A stretch of 64,000 bases of DNA from Petrolisthes cinctipes (taxonomy: Eukaryota > Arthropoda > Malacostraca > Decapoda > Porcellanidae). This document shows, piece by piece, positions 1-10,203 of this stretch. Position numbers and translations under genes: made by a program. Where the stretch lies: assembly GCA_033782935.1 (NCBI GenBank), contig JAWQEG010000286.1, forward strand, positions 1,501,501-1,565,500, read 5' to 3'. The stretch's first letter is position 1; each line of letters opens with the position of its first letter. The notes beneath the pieces were generated by a model. That model was not told the origin of the DNA. It did no database searches and saw nothing but the letters and a program-made list of their open reading frames with translations.

Positions 1-1710
1 AAATTTGTCATTATTTAATTTGTCATTAAATTTATCATTAATAAATTTGTCATTATTAAAATTGTCATTAATAAATTTGTCATTATTAAATTTGTCATTA
101 TTAAATTGTCATTATTAAATTTGTCATTAATAAATATGTTGTTATAAAATCTGTCATTATAAAATCTGTCATTATTCAATTTGTCATTATTAATTGTCAA
201 TATATTAAATTTGTCATTATAAAAAAATTGTCATTATTAAATTTGACATTATTAAATTTGTCATTATTAAATTTGTCATTATTAAATCTATCATTATTAA
301 ATTTGTCATTACTAAATTTGTCATTATTAAGTTTGTTATTATTAAATTATTTTTAATTATTAAAGTTGTCATTAATAAATTTGTCATAATTAAATCATTC
401 ATTAATAAATCTGTCATTATTAAATGTCATTAATAAATTTGTCATTATTAAATTTGTCATTAAAATTGTCATTATTAAAATTGTCATTATTAAATTTGTC
501 ATTATTAAATTTGTCATTAAATCTGTCATTATTAAATTTGTCATTATTAAATCCGCCATTATCAAATTTGTCATTATTAAATCCGCCATTATCAAATTTG
601 TCATTATTAAATCTGTCATTATAAAATCTGTGATTATTCAATTTGTCATTATCAAATTTTTTATTATTAATTTTGTCATTACTAAATTTGTCATTATTAA
701 TTGTCAATATATTAAATTTGTCATTATAAAAAAATTGTCATTATTAAATTTGTCATTATTAAATTTGTCATTATTAAATTTGTCATTATTAAATCTATCA
801 TTATTAAATTTGTCATTACTAAATTTGTCATTATTAAGTTTGTTATTATTAAATTATTTTTAATTATTAAATTTGTCTTTAATAAATCTGTCATAACTAA
901 ATCATTCATTAAAAAATCTGTCATTATTAAATGTCATTAATAAATTTGTCATTATTAAATTTGTCATTAAATTTGTCATTATTAAATTTGTCTTTATTAA
1001 ATCCGCCATTATTATATTTGTCATTATTAAATTTGTCATTATTAAATATGTTATTATTAAATCTGTCATTATAAAATCTTTCATTATTCAATTTGTCATT
1101 ATCAAATTTGTTATTATTAATTTTGTCATTACTAAATTTGTCATTATTAATTGTCAATATATTAAATTTGTCATTATTAATTGTCAATATATTAAATTTG
1201 TCATTATAAAAAAATTGTCATTATTAAATTTGTCATTATTAAATTTGTCATTATAAATATTTTATTAATAAATTTGTCATTATTAATTGTCAATACATTA
1301 AATTTGTCATTATAAAAAAAATTGTCATTATGAAATTTGTCATTAATATATTTGTCATTATTAAATCTGTCATAATTAAATTTGTCATAATAAAATTTGT
1401 CATTATTAAATTTGTCATTAAATCTATCATTATTAAATTTATCATTCTTAAATTTGTCATTATGAATTGTCAATACATTAAATCTGTCATTATTAAATTT
1501 GTCATTATAAATTTGTGATATTAAGTTTGTCATTATTAAATCTGTCATTATTAAATCTGTCATTATTAAATTTGTCATTATTAAATTTGTTATTATTAAG
1601 TTTGTCATTATTAAGTTTGTCATTATTAAATCATTTTTAAATTATTATTAAATTTGTCATTATTAGATTTGTAATTTTTATGCTTGTCATTATTAAATTT
1701 TTCATTGTAC
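1..1710. repeat. AT-rich 15-bp minisatellite with block-level repetition
   Basis: The sequence is a near-continuous tandem array of a 15-bp unit (ATTAAATTTGTCATT) with shortened and point-mutated copies. Blocks also recur: a TTGTCAATATATTA marker followed by an A7 variant appears near 194, 701 and 1181, giving a higher-order spacing of about 480-507 bp. All open frames here are runs of repeated I/M/T/N or L/S codons produced by the repeat. I see no gene. The array fades into unique sequence after about 1690. Confidence 0.95.
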
Positions 1711-2230
1711 CGGTTATAACTACATATATCTACATATAATATATCTACATATACCTAGTGAGTCATACCATGTTCCACCACATGATCGCTCAAACTAGCT
1801 GACCTGACATAAACGGGTCCATGGGAACCAAGTTTCCTCAACAATAAGTGACGTCACAAGTCACGGGGGACAACACAGAGAGCTCTTCTTGTGCCCTCCT
1901 ATAGAGTAGTATGCTAGAGAAAACCAATCGCTACACAAGGGGTCTCATAGCCATCTCTCTCTTTAAAGTTAGCTCCTAAGCCTAACTTAACCCTTTTGTG
2001 AAACTGTACTACCACTTGGGTTATTAATAAAATCTTGTTAAACTAAGACAAGGTGTGCTAACTCTCCATACTATAATAATACCTAACCTATTCTAAAAAT
2101 ATACTCCGAAAAGACAAAAGCCTACCACGCTACAAGAACAACAACAACGACATCAACAACCGATTTGTGTAAGTGATCGACCGCTCCACTAGCACATATT
2201 TGGTGAACAACGGTGGTGATACGAACATAT
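1706..2230 (+). other. possible 5' LTR / primer-site region of the Gypsy element
   Basis: This is unique, non-coding sequence directly upstream of the retrotransposon genes. It has an AATAAA-like signal near 2026-2032 and ends in a TTTGGTG...GTGGTGATACG stretch, where a tRNA primer site would be expected. The second LTR is missing because the element is cut off near 5634, so LTR borders cannot be confirmed by matching. The assignment is inferred from position only. Confidence 0.3.
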
Positions 2231-3032
2231 ATGGTGGAAAAAGGAGAGAAACAAAACAATTAATAGCAAGTGATAACCTAAGAAAAGACACAAAAGTAAA
2301 AAGAGAAGATAGGAGAAGTGAAGTGAAGGAGAAGCAAGGGGTTAATTAAGTGAAGGACAGTCGAGTCGAGTCGAGTCAGCACAGCAAGCTAGCCTCGCTA
2401 ATCGTCCCGCGCTACCATAAACTGGTTGCGTCATCCTACCACACACTGGTTGCGTCATCACTACCACACTACCAGCACCATACTACTACTCTACCACTAC
2501 TACTATACTTACACTACAGTATAGCCTAGTGAGGTGGATACTTCAACTACAGTGAGAGACTATATTAGCAGCTCAAATAACTTCACTACTACAGTGCAGT
2601 TAAACAGTGCTTCGCAGCTACACAGTACTTCAATCAACATATCAACATTCTTCAGTTGACAGTGCTAACATCCAGGAAAGGACGTTGGCTTGGTAATTAG
2701 TACGACGTCACACGACTACTGGAATACTATCCAGCTAATTATCAAAGCCTACTCTACTATTCGTGGTCAGTAGCTTAGGTACATATATTTACAAATACAT
2801 ACACATCCTAACATCATCACATTAGGATATATAAATATATAAACGTATTACCAAATATCACCTCATTACAAATTCTATGTATTTATAATTTAGAGTACTA
2901 TATGCGTATATCTTCACGTATATATACCAGAAGGAATGTTCTTTGTGAATCTTCACGCAGAGTGACAGGTAATGAATGGAAGAAAAATCCGGTACCTCAT
3001 TGTTTTCGCTTCGTAAGCTTAAACATAGTTAA
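2231..3032. other. untranslated leader, no gene seen
   Basis: Between the putative LTR and gag there is no long open frame. The stretch holds short simple patterns (CTACTACTACC around 2480-2510, TATATA-rich 2780-2930). It could be gag leader or the N-terminal part of a decayed gag. Confidence 0.4.
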
Positions 3033-3656
3033 ACAATATTTGAAAGTAATGACAGTTTAGTTGATTCAACAGAAATCACTAATTTAAGTGTGAGTACAAT
3101 AGAAAGTGTAAGTTCTCCCGTAAGTAAAAATATTCTTGTCCTAGATTTAGACATAAAAGAAGATAGAGTGACAATTAATAGTCCTCCTCTTACTAGATCT
3201 ACCTCATTAACTGATTTGTTTACTAGTTTTACCTCTAACATTTCACCTAGTAAAACCAGGTCAGGACGTACTTACTCTACGGCTTTACATACTAACACAT
3301 CATCACACACAATGGCAACTAACACTTCTGCTACTATTAATGTTCTTCCCCAAGCTCATACAGTGAAGGAATTCACTGGAGACGATGTTAACTATAATAT
3401 CCATACATTTCTAAGGGTTTGTGAAGATAATATGCTTCTTACAGGAATTACAGATGACAAAGGGAAAATAAGGTTCGTACGTGGTCATATTAAACCAGAC
3501 TCAAATGCTAGCACATTACTGACTGCAACTGATTTCACGGATCCAGATAACTTAAATAATTTTAAACAGCTTTGTGAAGACCTCATAGATGTTTTCGGTG
3601 GGGGGCAGTTTGGCGGTCCACTAGCATGGGTACACAGAATGGTAAAAGGACAGTGA
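3033..3656 (+). pseudogene. gag N-terminal part, Gypsy element
   Basis: The frame is open from 3033 to the stop at 3654-3656 but has no ATG at the head of the conserved part. The first in-frame start-like codon is a GTG at 3090. The translation carries a gag-like segment with VKEFTGDDVNY near the middle and a WVHRMVKG block near the end. It overlaps by about 30 bases the next frame, which continues gag with a -1 shift. Either programmed -1 frameshifting or a simple indel could explain this. A run of six G at 3600-3605 is a plausible indel site. Gag would form the retrotransposon particle. Confidence 0.6.
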
Positions 3657-4276
3657 GTAATTGTGGAACAGCTAATTCAAGTACGGCTCTAGCGTTAGCA
3701 GGTTCGACCATTAGCGATGCTAAACAACTCTTAAAAGGGTCAGAGTGGTTGAACACACAAGGTAACATGAAAGCGGATAATGTATACCAGATCATTGAGT
3801 ACATAGAGTATGTGTTGCTTTTAACAGAGGAATCCAGGCTTGAAGCTGCTAAAATAGAATATAAACCAAGTGACAGATTGGTCAAATATGCAGCAAAGGT
3901 TAGTCAAAAAGAACCTCTTAATGTACCTAGAGCCCTACCTGTAGCCGTGATCACTGACACAGACACTCACCACAGCACTTCACAGACACAACACACTACA
4001 AACTTCACACCTCAGAGTTCGAAGAAGAAACCTTATTGTAAAATCTGCAGAAAATATGGACACAGCCCAGATAAGTGTTACTTTAACAAGAATAATCGCT
4101 CAAATTCTAAAAGTAAGGATAATAGTAATAAAGTAGCAAGTGAAAGTGAGAACAAGCCCAGTAACAAGTATTGCATTATTCATAATAGTGTGACACATAA
4201 CACAGATGAATGTAGAGTCACATTAAATGCAAGAGACCAAATAAATAATAGACGTGCAAATACAGGTGACGATTAA
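3626..4276 (+). pseudogene. gag C-terminal part with CCHC zinc knuckle
   Basis: A 216-codon frame continuing gag. Near residues 137-150 it has CKICRKYGHSPDKC, a perfect C-X2-C-X4-H-X4-C retroviral-type zinc knuckle. About 30 residues later a second Cys/His cluster (CIIHNSVTHNTDEC) is typical of arthropod Gypsy gag. Lys/Ser/Asn-rich linkers surround them. The frame ends in TAA at 4274-4276, immediately followed by a run of 19 A (4275-4293). The protease lies in the same frame beyond this stop, so gag and protease are separated by one stop codon. Confidence 0.75.
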
Positions 4277-4291
4277 AAAAAAAAAAAAAAA

Positions 4292-5021
4292 AACGCCAAT
4301 TTAAACACGCCTAAACAAATAAATATACTTGTTGCTGTCTTGGGTAAAGTTGATGTACTATCACTTCCTTGTAACATTGGGAATACAAATGTCTCGTTAG
4401 CTTTTGATACTGGAGCTTGTGTATCATTACTGTCTGAAGTAACACTTAAACAGCTGTTAAAGGAAAACCCACAACAACGATGGTCTATTCAACCATCAGA
4501 TTTAAGCTTTATCTGGTAGTAAATTAATCATTAAAGGTATGGTCCAATTTCCTATTACACTTTCATTAAATAGTCAGACACTAAAATGCACCTTTTACAT
4601 TTGTGAAAACTTCAGTTTGCCAACTGATGGATTGTTAGGTTTAAAAGAACTGACAGATCACTACCTTGACATTGCAATATCCCTCCTGTCAATTATCTTT
4701 CAGGGCCAAGTGTACCCATGTCAACCGCGGAGTCAGCAGTGCACAGCTGTAGGCTCGGAGACAAGGGTCAGTGACTCACAGACTCGACTGGCAGGCAGTG
4801 TCAAAAGTACGGTAAAATTACCAAGTAAAGGGTTTGCTATCATAACGGTGAAAGTGAAAGGTGACAATTATGTGGGAAATCAAACCATATCCTTAAGTGA
4901 AACTTGTAAAATAAATAATGTTGGTATGGAATCCATATTTTCTCTGGTACAAAAAGACAACTTCATTGAAGCTCTAATTTTTAACAAGGATGATCAGGCA
5001 GTGAAAATATTGAAGGTCTAA
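4292..5021 (+). pseudogene. aspartic protease of the Gypsy element, frameshifted
   Basis: The first part (frame of 4406) contains AFDTGACVSLL, the active-site DTG/A motif of retropepsins, at 4403-4435. A stop follows at about 4516-4518. A one-base shift near 4512 restores homologous sequence (SGSKLIIKGMV), and the second part from 4539 carries DGLLGLKEL, the conserved C-terminal hydrophobic-GLLG motif of retropepsins. The second frame ends at 5021 because of the 44-bp tandem duplication described separately. The enzyme would have matured the Gag-Pol polyprotein; this copy cannot be translated as one piece. Confidence 0.7.
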
Positions 5022-5052
5022 TTTTTAACAAGGATGATCAGGCAGTGAAAAT
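4965..5052 (+). repeat. 44-bp tandem duplication inside pol
   Basis: Bases 4965-5008 and 5009-5052 are the same 44-bp sequence with one difference (GAAGC versus GAAGG). As 44 is not a multiple of 3, the duplication alone moves the reading frame from that of 4539-5021 to that of 5045-5596. Confidence 0.93.
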
Positions 5053-5634
5053 AAAACCAGGGACATACCTAGGTGACTTTCTTGTGTTTCTTAAACCAAT
5101 ACAAATGGAAAAAGAATCTCCTCCCTTAGCCAACATACACACTGTTGATGAATTGCAACTTAGGCAAACTATTAATGAATTATATGAGCATGTACAAGTA
5201 AATGATTTTCCTTCACATCGCACACAGCTTTTACATATATTAGCAAATCACAGGTCGGCTATTGCTTTACCTGGTGAGCGGTTGGGGAAAACAACACTAG
5301 TTAAACATCACATATCATTAACAGACACAGATCCAGTATATGTGAAAGCTTACAGATTACCTCATAGTCAAAGACAAATAATGAATAAAATGGTGGATGA
5401 TATGTCTACAGAAGGAATCATTGAGTCTTCAAACAGTCCTTATAACAGCCCATTATTCTTGGTGACTAAGAAAACAGGTAATTTCCGCCCTGTTACAGAT
5501 TTTAGGAAGATAAATAAGAAAACTGTCATGGATAGGTTCCCATTACCTGTACTTAAAGAAATCCTCATAACGGAGTCTTTAGTAGTCTTGACCTAATTAG
5601 TGGTTATTGGCAAGTAGAATTAGATGAAGTGGTA
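5045..5634 (+). pseudogene. Gypsy reverse transcriptase, N-terminal half
   Basis: The frame 5045-5596 carries an RT N-terminus of Ty3/Gypsy type: a KAYRLPHSQR segment, then GIIESSNSPYNSPLFLV, then KKTGNFRPVTDFRKINKKT and DRFPLPVLKEIL. A one-base shift near 5580 then opens SLDLISGYWQVELDE in another frame (to about 5634), the block that contains the first catalytic Asp region of the family. The YVDD-equivalent block, RNase H and integrase are absent. Downstream sequence belongs to an opposite-strand Penelope-like element. Confidence 0.8.
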
Positions 5635-5703
5635 ATTCACATTGACGTGAAGAGCAGCATGCTAAGAAAAACCCACTTTTTATAGACAAAAAGTATTTAA
5701 TAT

Positions 5704-5736
5704 GGACGTTTCGGAGGCAACTACCTCCCTCTTCAG
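5704..5736 (-). ncRNA. hammerhead-ribozyme-like core in the Penelope 3' region
   Basis: Read on the minus strand, a CTGAAGA box (fits CUGANGA) is followed by a GGAGG/CCTCC hairpin and then GAAACGTC. These are the core elements of a type I hammerhead with a minimal stem III. Penelope-like elements are known to carry such motifs. Stem II needs a bulged G, and only two stem I pairs (G-C, T-A) are obvious, so catalytic activity is doubtful or would need a dimer. The call is based on motif order and the expected location. Confidence 0.45.
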
Positions 5737-5962
5737 CAGTACATAGTTGAATGAAACATGAAAGGAAAATAAGTAGCTGACAGGGGGAGGGAGGGACAAG
5801 GTGTGTTCTGATGACAGACAGACCACACCTCACCTCACCTCACCCAACCGACCTGACCTGGCCATTCCTCAGGGATCCGACCCCCCATCTGGGAGGGATT
5901 TGACCACTAGTGCTCTCATTAATGGATCTAGTTTGAACATACCTTCATTTAAGTTAAAGTTT

Positions 5963-6454
5963 TTATAGTGCTGTATACATACTGATTCTAATATTTTTAC
6001 TTTTCTTGAAATTGTTGCACTTAATTATCATTTTACCAGAATTCCAATCAATACAGTGGTTGTTGTCATATGCATGGACAAAGTTAGCATTATTTGTGTT
6101 ACAATTCGTCATATCTCGTTTATGTTCTTTCATTCTAACATCTAAAGATCTCCCAGTTTCACCTATATAAACTAAGTCACAGTCTTTGCAAGGAATTTTG
6201 TATACTCCTGCTTGGGGCTGAACAGTGGCATTATTTCTTACAAGAGTGGTTTTGATGCTAGAAGTATATTTGAAGGCTATGTTTACATCAAGTTCTCTGC
6301 TAACTGACTGAATTTTTTCCAGATTTTTTACATAAGGAAGACATAAATAAGGTTTCTTTTCTGACTGACATTTAGGAACATAGAAGGTTTTCCTAGCCTT
6401 ATAATAAGCTTTTCTGATAAACCAATCAGGATATTTCAAGTTATGGAATATAAT
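5963..6454 (-). pseudogene. GIY-YIG endonuclease domain of the Penelope-like element
   Basis: This frame is in register with the upstream RT and begins after its premature stop. It contains GVYKIPCKDCDLVYIGETGR, the GIY-YIG core (here GVY...YIG) with the CX2C insertion typical of Penelope elements, then SLDVRMKEHKRD carrying the catalytic-type Arg and an EHKRD block. A candidate Asn-bearing motif lies downstream (NNHCIDWNSGKMI). The endonuclease normally nicks target DNA to prime reverse transcription. Length and motifs are normal for the family; the copy fails because of the RT lesions. Confidence 0.85.
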
Positions 6455-7090
6455 CTAAATTTTGTTGTTTTCTACCTCTAAATTTTGGGGGCTACAAATT
6501 CTTAATGCTCTGAGAAACAAGGTAGATATGACAGACATTTTGATAGAATCATTATGATAAGAGAAAAAATGAATGTACATATCACAATGAGTGGGTTTCC
6601 TATAGACAGTGAAAATAGGGAAGTCATTAATTTTAGTAACCAAAACATCAAGGAAGGGTAGGGACCCATCAATTTCCCATTCAATTTTGAAATTGATAGA
6701 TGGAACCAAGTCATTTAATTTGCAAAAGAAATCTTCAAAATTATTGAGACTGTTGGGCCAAAAGGAGAAAATGTCATCTACATACCTATGCCATATTAGA
6801 TTTGGGGGTGCAATGTTGGATAATAACTCAGTTTCAAAAAATTCCATATACAAATTACTAAGGATGGGGGATAATGGCGACCCCATAGCATTGCCAAATC
6901 GCTGAATGAAGAATTTATCATTAAAAGAAAAAGCATTGGATAAACACAAAGTTTAATTAATTCAAGGAAGGAAGATATTGGCATACCCAAATCTAAATCA
7001 TAGTCTGGCATTTTCCTACTTAGAAATTCTAATACATCGTTAAGTGGCACTTTAGTGAAGAGTGAATCTACATCAAAACTTACCAGGATG
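6455..7090 (-). pseudogene. Penelope-type reverse transcriptase (partial)
   Basis: From the 7090 side, the first frame reads SFDVDSLFTKVPLNDVLEFL, the motif A region with catalytic Asp. A one-base shift near 6945 is needed to continue into AFSFNDKFFIQRFGNAMGSP and LIWHRYVDDIFSFW, where YVDD is the catalytic motif C. Next comes SLPFLDVLV and VYRKPTHCD, the conserved Penelope thumb-side block. The frame ends in TAG at 6455-6457, but the same frame continues into the endonuclease, so this stop is a nonsense mutation. The N-terminal third of the RT is missing. Confidence 0.85.
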
Positions 7091-7096
7091 TTGGAT

Positions 7097-7349
7097 TAAA
7101 GGTTAAACTGTCAAAATGTATAGCTCCGGACAGATCAAGGGTCCACACCCCATCCATCAGCGACTTGGTTTGGCTCTCGTCGGATCTGGCAACAGTTGCA
7201 GGTGGAGGGAGGTGGGGGATGTTAGTGGGAGAGGAGGAGAGAAATGTGGGCGGAGCTATATTGGAGGGTAACGAATGATCAGGTAGAGAAGGCGTGTGTC
7301 AGAAGGAATGAATGAAGCATACACTGTGAACGGTATCGAATCACCAATA
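7097..7349. other. intergenic, nothing recognised
   Basis: Short unique stretch between the Penelope-like fragment and the first hAT-type element. G-rich patches (7200-7270) but no gene, repeat pair or motif that I can support. Confidence 0.5.
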
Positions 7350-7357
7350 GTTTAAAG

Positions 7358-7761
7358 CTGGGTTCTTCAAACTTTTTCAGTCGTGACCCAGTTTTTACTA
7401 TGACATCATTCTCGCGACCCATACAGAAAGATCTTTTACAAATGACTAGAATTATCAACCTAAGAAAATACAAGGCCAGAAACTGAAACACAATAATTAT
7501 GATTACAAGGCATTCTAAACAGAATTATAAACATTGTCTCACTCTCTCTCAAAAAGGCTAATATTTGTGCAATGATTTTGTTTTATTGGTAATCAAATAT
7601 ATGAATTTTCAATTATAAAAGATGTTAGGTGGATTCATGTATGAACTTCATATTTATTTTATTGTCACGAACATTATTATTCTATTTTATTCATGTATTT
7701 ATTTTTGTGAGCCTGCGACCCAGTTTGGAGGAATTCGGGACCCGTAGTTTGAAGAACCCGG
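7358..7761. mobile_element. 404-bp non-autonomous hAT-type element
   Basis: Terminal inverted repeats C(T/C)GGGTTCTTCAAAC lie at 7358-7372 and 7747-7761. The flanking 8-bp direct duplication GTTTAAAG (7350-7357 and 7762-7769) is exact. An 8-bp duplication plus short TIRs of this kind is typical of hAT superfamily miniature elements. There is no coding capacity. Confidence 0.88.
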
Positions 7762-7787
7762 GTTTAAAGAAGTGCATTAACGTAGGT

Positions 7788-8472
7788 CAGTGGTTCTTAA
7801 CCAGGGGTGCTCGCACCCCTAGGTGGTGCGAGGCCGGTTCCTAGGGGGTGCGAGGATAGGCATAATTAAAGCAAATTATATTTTTATATACGCATGTTAT
7901 TTTTTTCTGCAAAAAAAAATAATCTTTTTGCTACAGCAGTGTTTTGAGCTAGAGAAAAACCTACACCTAATTTCCTAATGAAGTGCCAACGTTGCAACAG
8001 ACTCGAGTAAATATGTATGTGATTCGGAGGGACGAGGGAGGGAGGACACGTATAGGTGACACAGAGGGAGGGAGGACATGTAGGTGACACAGAGGGAGGG
8101 AGGTTATCGTCACCACCCTCCCGCACCATTAACACACAGTCATCTGTTTGAGTGATTTATGGTTTCCCTGTTTTAATAACTTTTTCTTATTGATACATAT
8201 ACAGTAGGGTGGAGGATTGGTTGTGAATCATTTCTGATTTTGCTTTCTTCACATGTATTTAAATGGTCGGTTTATATAACATAAATCATTACTGTAGCGG
8301 TGTAGCCATTACAATACTTTCATGGAATGTATTGTGATGGCTACAAATGTACTTATTAAAACCACGTATTTCAGTTTTAGTATTTTTTTTTTTCAGCAAT
8401 AGAGGGGTGCGAGAACTGACTGCTGATTTGAAAGGGGTGCATATATTGAAAAAGGTTAATTAAGAACCACTG
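7788..8472. mobile_element. 685-bp non-autonomous hAT-type element
   Basis: TIR CAGTGGTTCTTAA is perfect at 7788-7800 and inverted at 8460-8472. The 8-bp target duplication ACGTAGGT (7780-7787, 8473-8480) is exact. The CAGTGGTTCTTAA-type terminus is characteristic of hAT elements. Inside, GGGAGG-rich tandem units occupy about 8036-8105. No transposase is present, so it would need mobilising in trans. It lies 18 bp after the preceding element. Confidence 0.92.
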
Positions 8473-8480
8473 ACGTAGGT

Positions 8481-8718
8481 GGATATAGGAGAGAAGAAAT
8501 GTGATGATTTGAGGCGAGGGTGAAGAGGGTAAGAAAAATGAAGGTGATTAATTGAGAAGTAATAACAAGCAATTATAATTAGAATATCTGTTACATTATA
8601 TCCTTTAGATAAAGGCACTGTCTTTTGTTCACCATCGTAGTGGGATAGACTACTGATTATATATTATCCTTTGGATATTAGACATCTATCCCTGTATTCC
8701 TTTTATCCTTCGTACTTG
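8481..8718. other. intergenic, nothing recognised
   Basis: Unique sequence between the hAT-type element and the fold-back repeat; no ORF or motif I can support. Confidence 0.5.
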
Positions 8719-8937
8719 CCCCGTAGGGGAGGTATTGCCTGTAATGATGTGGGCAATACTTTAAGGGCTTTGGCGCCCCTTTGGCCCCAGCCATTAGCTT
8801 ACAGTTCTTCAACTGTCCCTCCTTTCTTCCTATTTCCTTCTTGCTTGCTGTCACAGCTAGTGGCTGGGGCCGAAGGGGCGCCCAAACCCTTAAAGTATTG
8901 CCCACATCACTAATGCAGGCAATACCCCCCTACGGGG
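8719..8937. repeat. fold-back (inverted) repeat of a decapod-type dispersed element
   Basis: Two arms of about 80 bp (8719-8797 and 8857-8937) are inverted copies of each other, beginning and ending in CCCCGTAGGGG / CCCCTACGGGG-type sequence and sharing GTGGGCAATACTTTAAGGG and CCCCAGCCA. The 59-bp loop is pyrimidine rich. CCCCGTAGGGG units are, from memory, a common dispersed repeat in decapod crustaceans. No target duplication is evident. Confidence 0.75.
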
Positions 8938-9519
8938 TCAATTTGTAGAGAATTTAGAAAACAACTAGAGATTTATGGGGAAAGATATATAAATTAATTA
9001 GAATAAAAGTGTAGGTAGATATGCATTCTTGACGGGATTATCCCAGCCACAGCATTTCGCCTTCATAAATCTGAAGGACTATAAGTTTCATGCATTGCCA
9101 TTTGCCAGTCTGGTGCTAGTCAGAATGTTAACTTGTTAAACCCATTTGCAGGAAAGAGAAATATATTATATCTTTCTTTTTAAGTTACTTATAGGTAATT
9201 TTTATTAAAATCTGTTTCGATATACATTATCTTACTTTTATCTAGTTCCAGCATTACTGCGCAGAACACCATATGACACAATAAGGACTACAAGGACAGT
9301 AATGGTGATCAACGTGATGCTCATGGATCTCTCTATAGGTTACTGAACACAGTGTTTTATGTTCAACTTCAGAATTATGTTCTCAGCATCACAATGATAG
9401 GCAAAGATAATGAAAACAATATAAAGAAATTATGTTTTATTATACGACAAATATTCAACTGCATAGCTATTGCTACTCCATCATTTAGCTAAATATCTTT
9501 GTTAGATTGGCGTACTTCA
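8938..9519. other. intergenic upstream of the histone cluster
   Basis: No gene, no tandem repeat and no transposon end recognised. Confidence 0.5.
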
Positions 9520-9619
9520 TGAATAAAAAATTATCACAAAAACTGAAAGAAAAATTACAAAGGCTAAGTTGTTTCTTTCTATGGAGCGAGAGGATCACGA
9601 GACACCGTCCGACCCTCGC

Positions 9620-9683
9620 GCTCCTCCTTGATTGGTCAAAATAGGGTGTCTCGGAGTCTACAGCCTCTATTTATATTTTATTA
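9620..9683 (+). promoter_or_regulatory. H2A promoter (left copy): ATTGG box and TATA-like element
   Basis: An ATTGG (reverse CCAAT) lies at 9631-9635 inside a GATTGGTCAAAATAGGGTG block, followed by an AT-rich TATTTATATTTTATTA stretch at 9668-9683. The ATG is 57 bp further on, a usual spacing for histone promoters. The same block occurs upstream of both H2B genes in the opposite orientation relative to the gene. Confidence 0.7.
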
Positions 9684-9706
9684 GAGCGAAATTTCATTTG
9701 TGTTAA

Positions 9707-10111
<405 letters not shown>

Positions 10112-10166
10112 GGTTGCTCTCTGTCCCTAGAAGCCTCCTTTCCTCCTCTTCCCAACTTATAGATCC

Positions 10167-10203
10167 GGCTCCTGAATGGAGCCACACTTGCCTTCACAAA
10201 GAG
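10167..10203 (+). terminator. H2A histone 3' stem-loop and downstream element
   Basis: GGCTCC-TGAAT-GGAGCC (10167-10183) forms a 6-bp stem 56 bases after the stop, followed by ACAC and a purine-rich CAAAGAG (10197-10203) resembling the U7-pairing histone downstream element. The stem sequence is normal for replication-dependent histone mRNA, but the loop has five bases instead of four. Confidence 0.85.

Larger units (their letters stand above)
1711..5634 (+). mobile_element. decayed Gypsy-type LTR retrotransposon, 3' part missing
   Basis: In order on the plus strand: gag-like frame, CCHC zinc knuckle, aspartic protease (DTGA), and the N-terminal half of a Gypsy-class reverse transcriptase. 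At least three frame breaks and one stop interrupt the chain. RNase H, integrase and the 3' LTR are absent: RT homology stops shortly after the SGYWQVELDE block, where Penelope-related sequence in the opposite orientation begins. The copy is dead. Its 5' limit is uncertain. Confidence 0.8.
5640..7096 (-). mobile_element. 5'-truncated Penelope-like retroelement
   Basis: Read on the minus strand, homology begins at about 7096 in the middle of the RT (NILVSFDVDSLFTKVP). It passes the YVDD block and a GIY-YIG endonuclease and ends in a 3' region with a hammerhead-like hairpin at 5704-5736. RT plus C-terminal GIY-YIG is the diagnostic layout of Penelope-like elements. One frameshift (about 6945) and one in-frame stop (6455-6457) show it is dead. 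Truncation at the RT side fits target-primed insertion. I could not identify a clean target duplication. Confidence 0.85.

Noticed and set aside
1..1710. CRISPR-like array
   Set aside because: There are no constant repeats with unique spacers; it is an uninterrupted short tandem repeat in a eukaryotic context. The same applies to the 176-bp array.
5806..5815. CTGATGA on the plus strand as a hammerhead core
   Set aside because: No GAAA box with a stem II follows, and it is on the strand opposite to the Penelope-like element.
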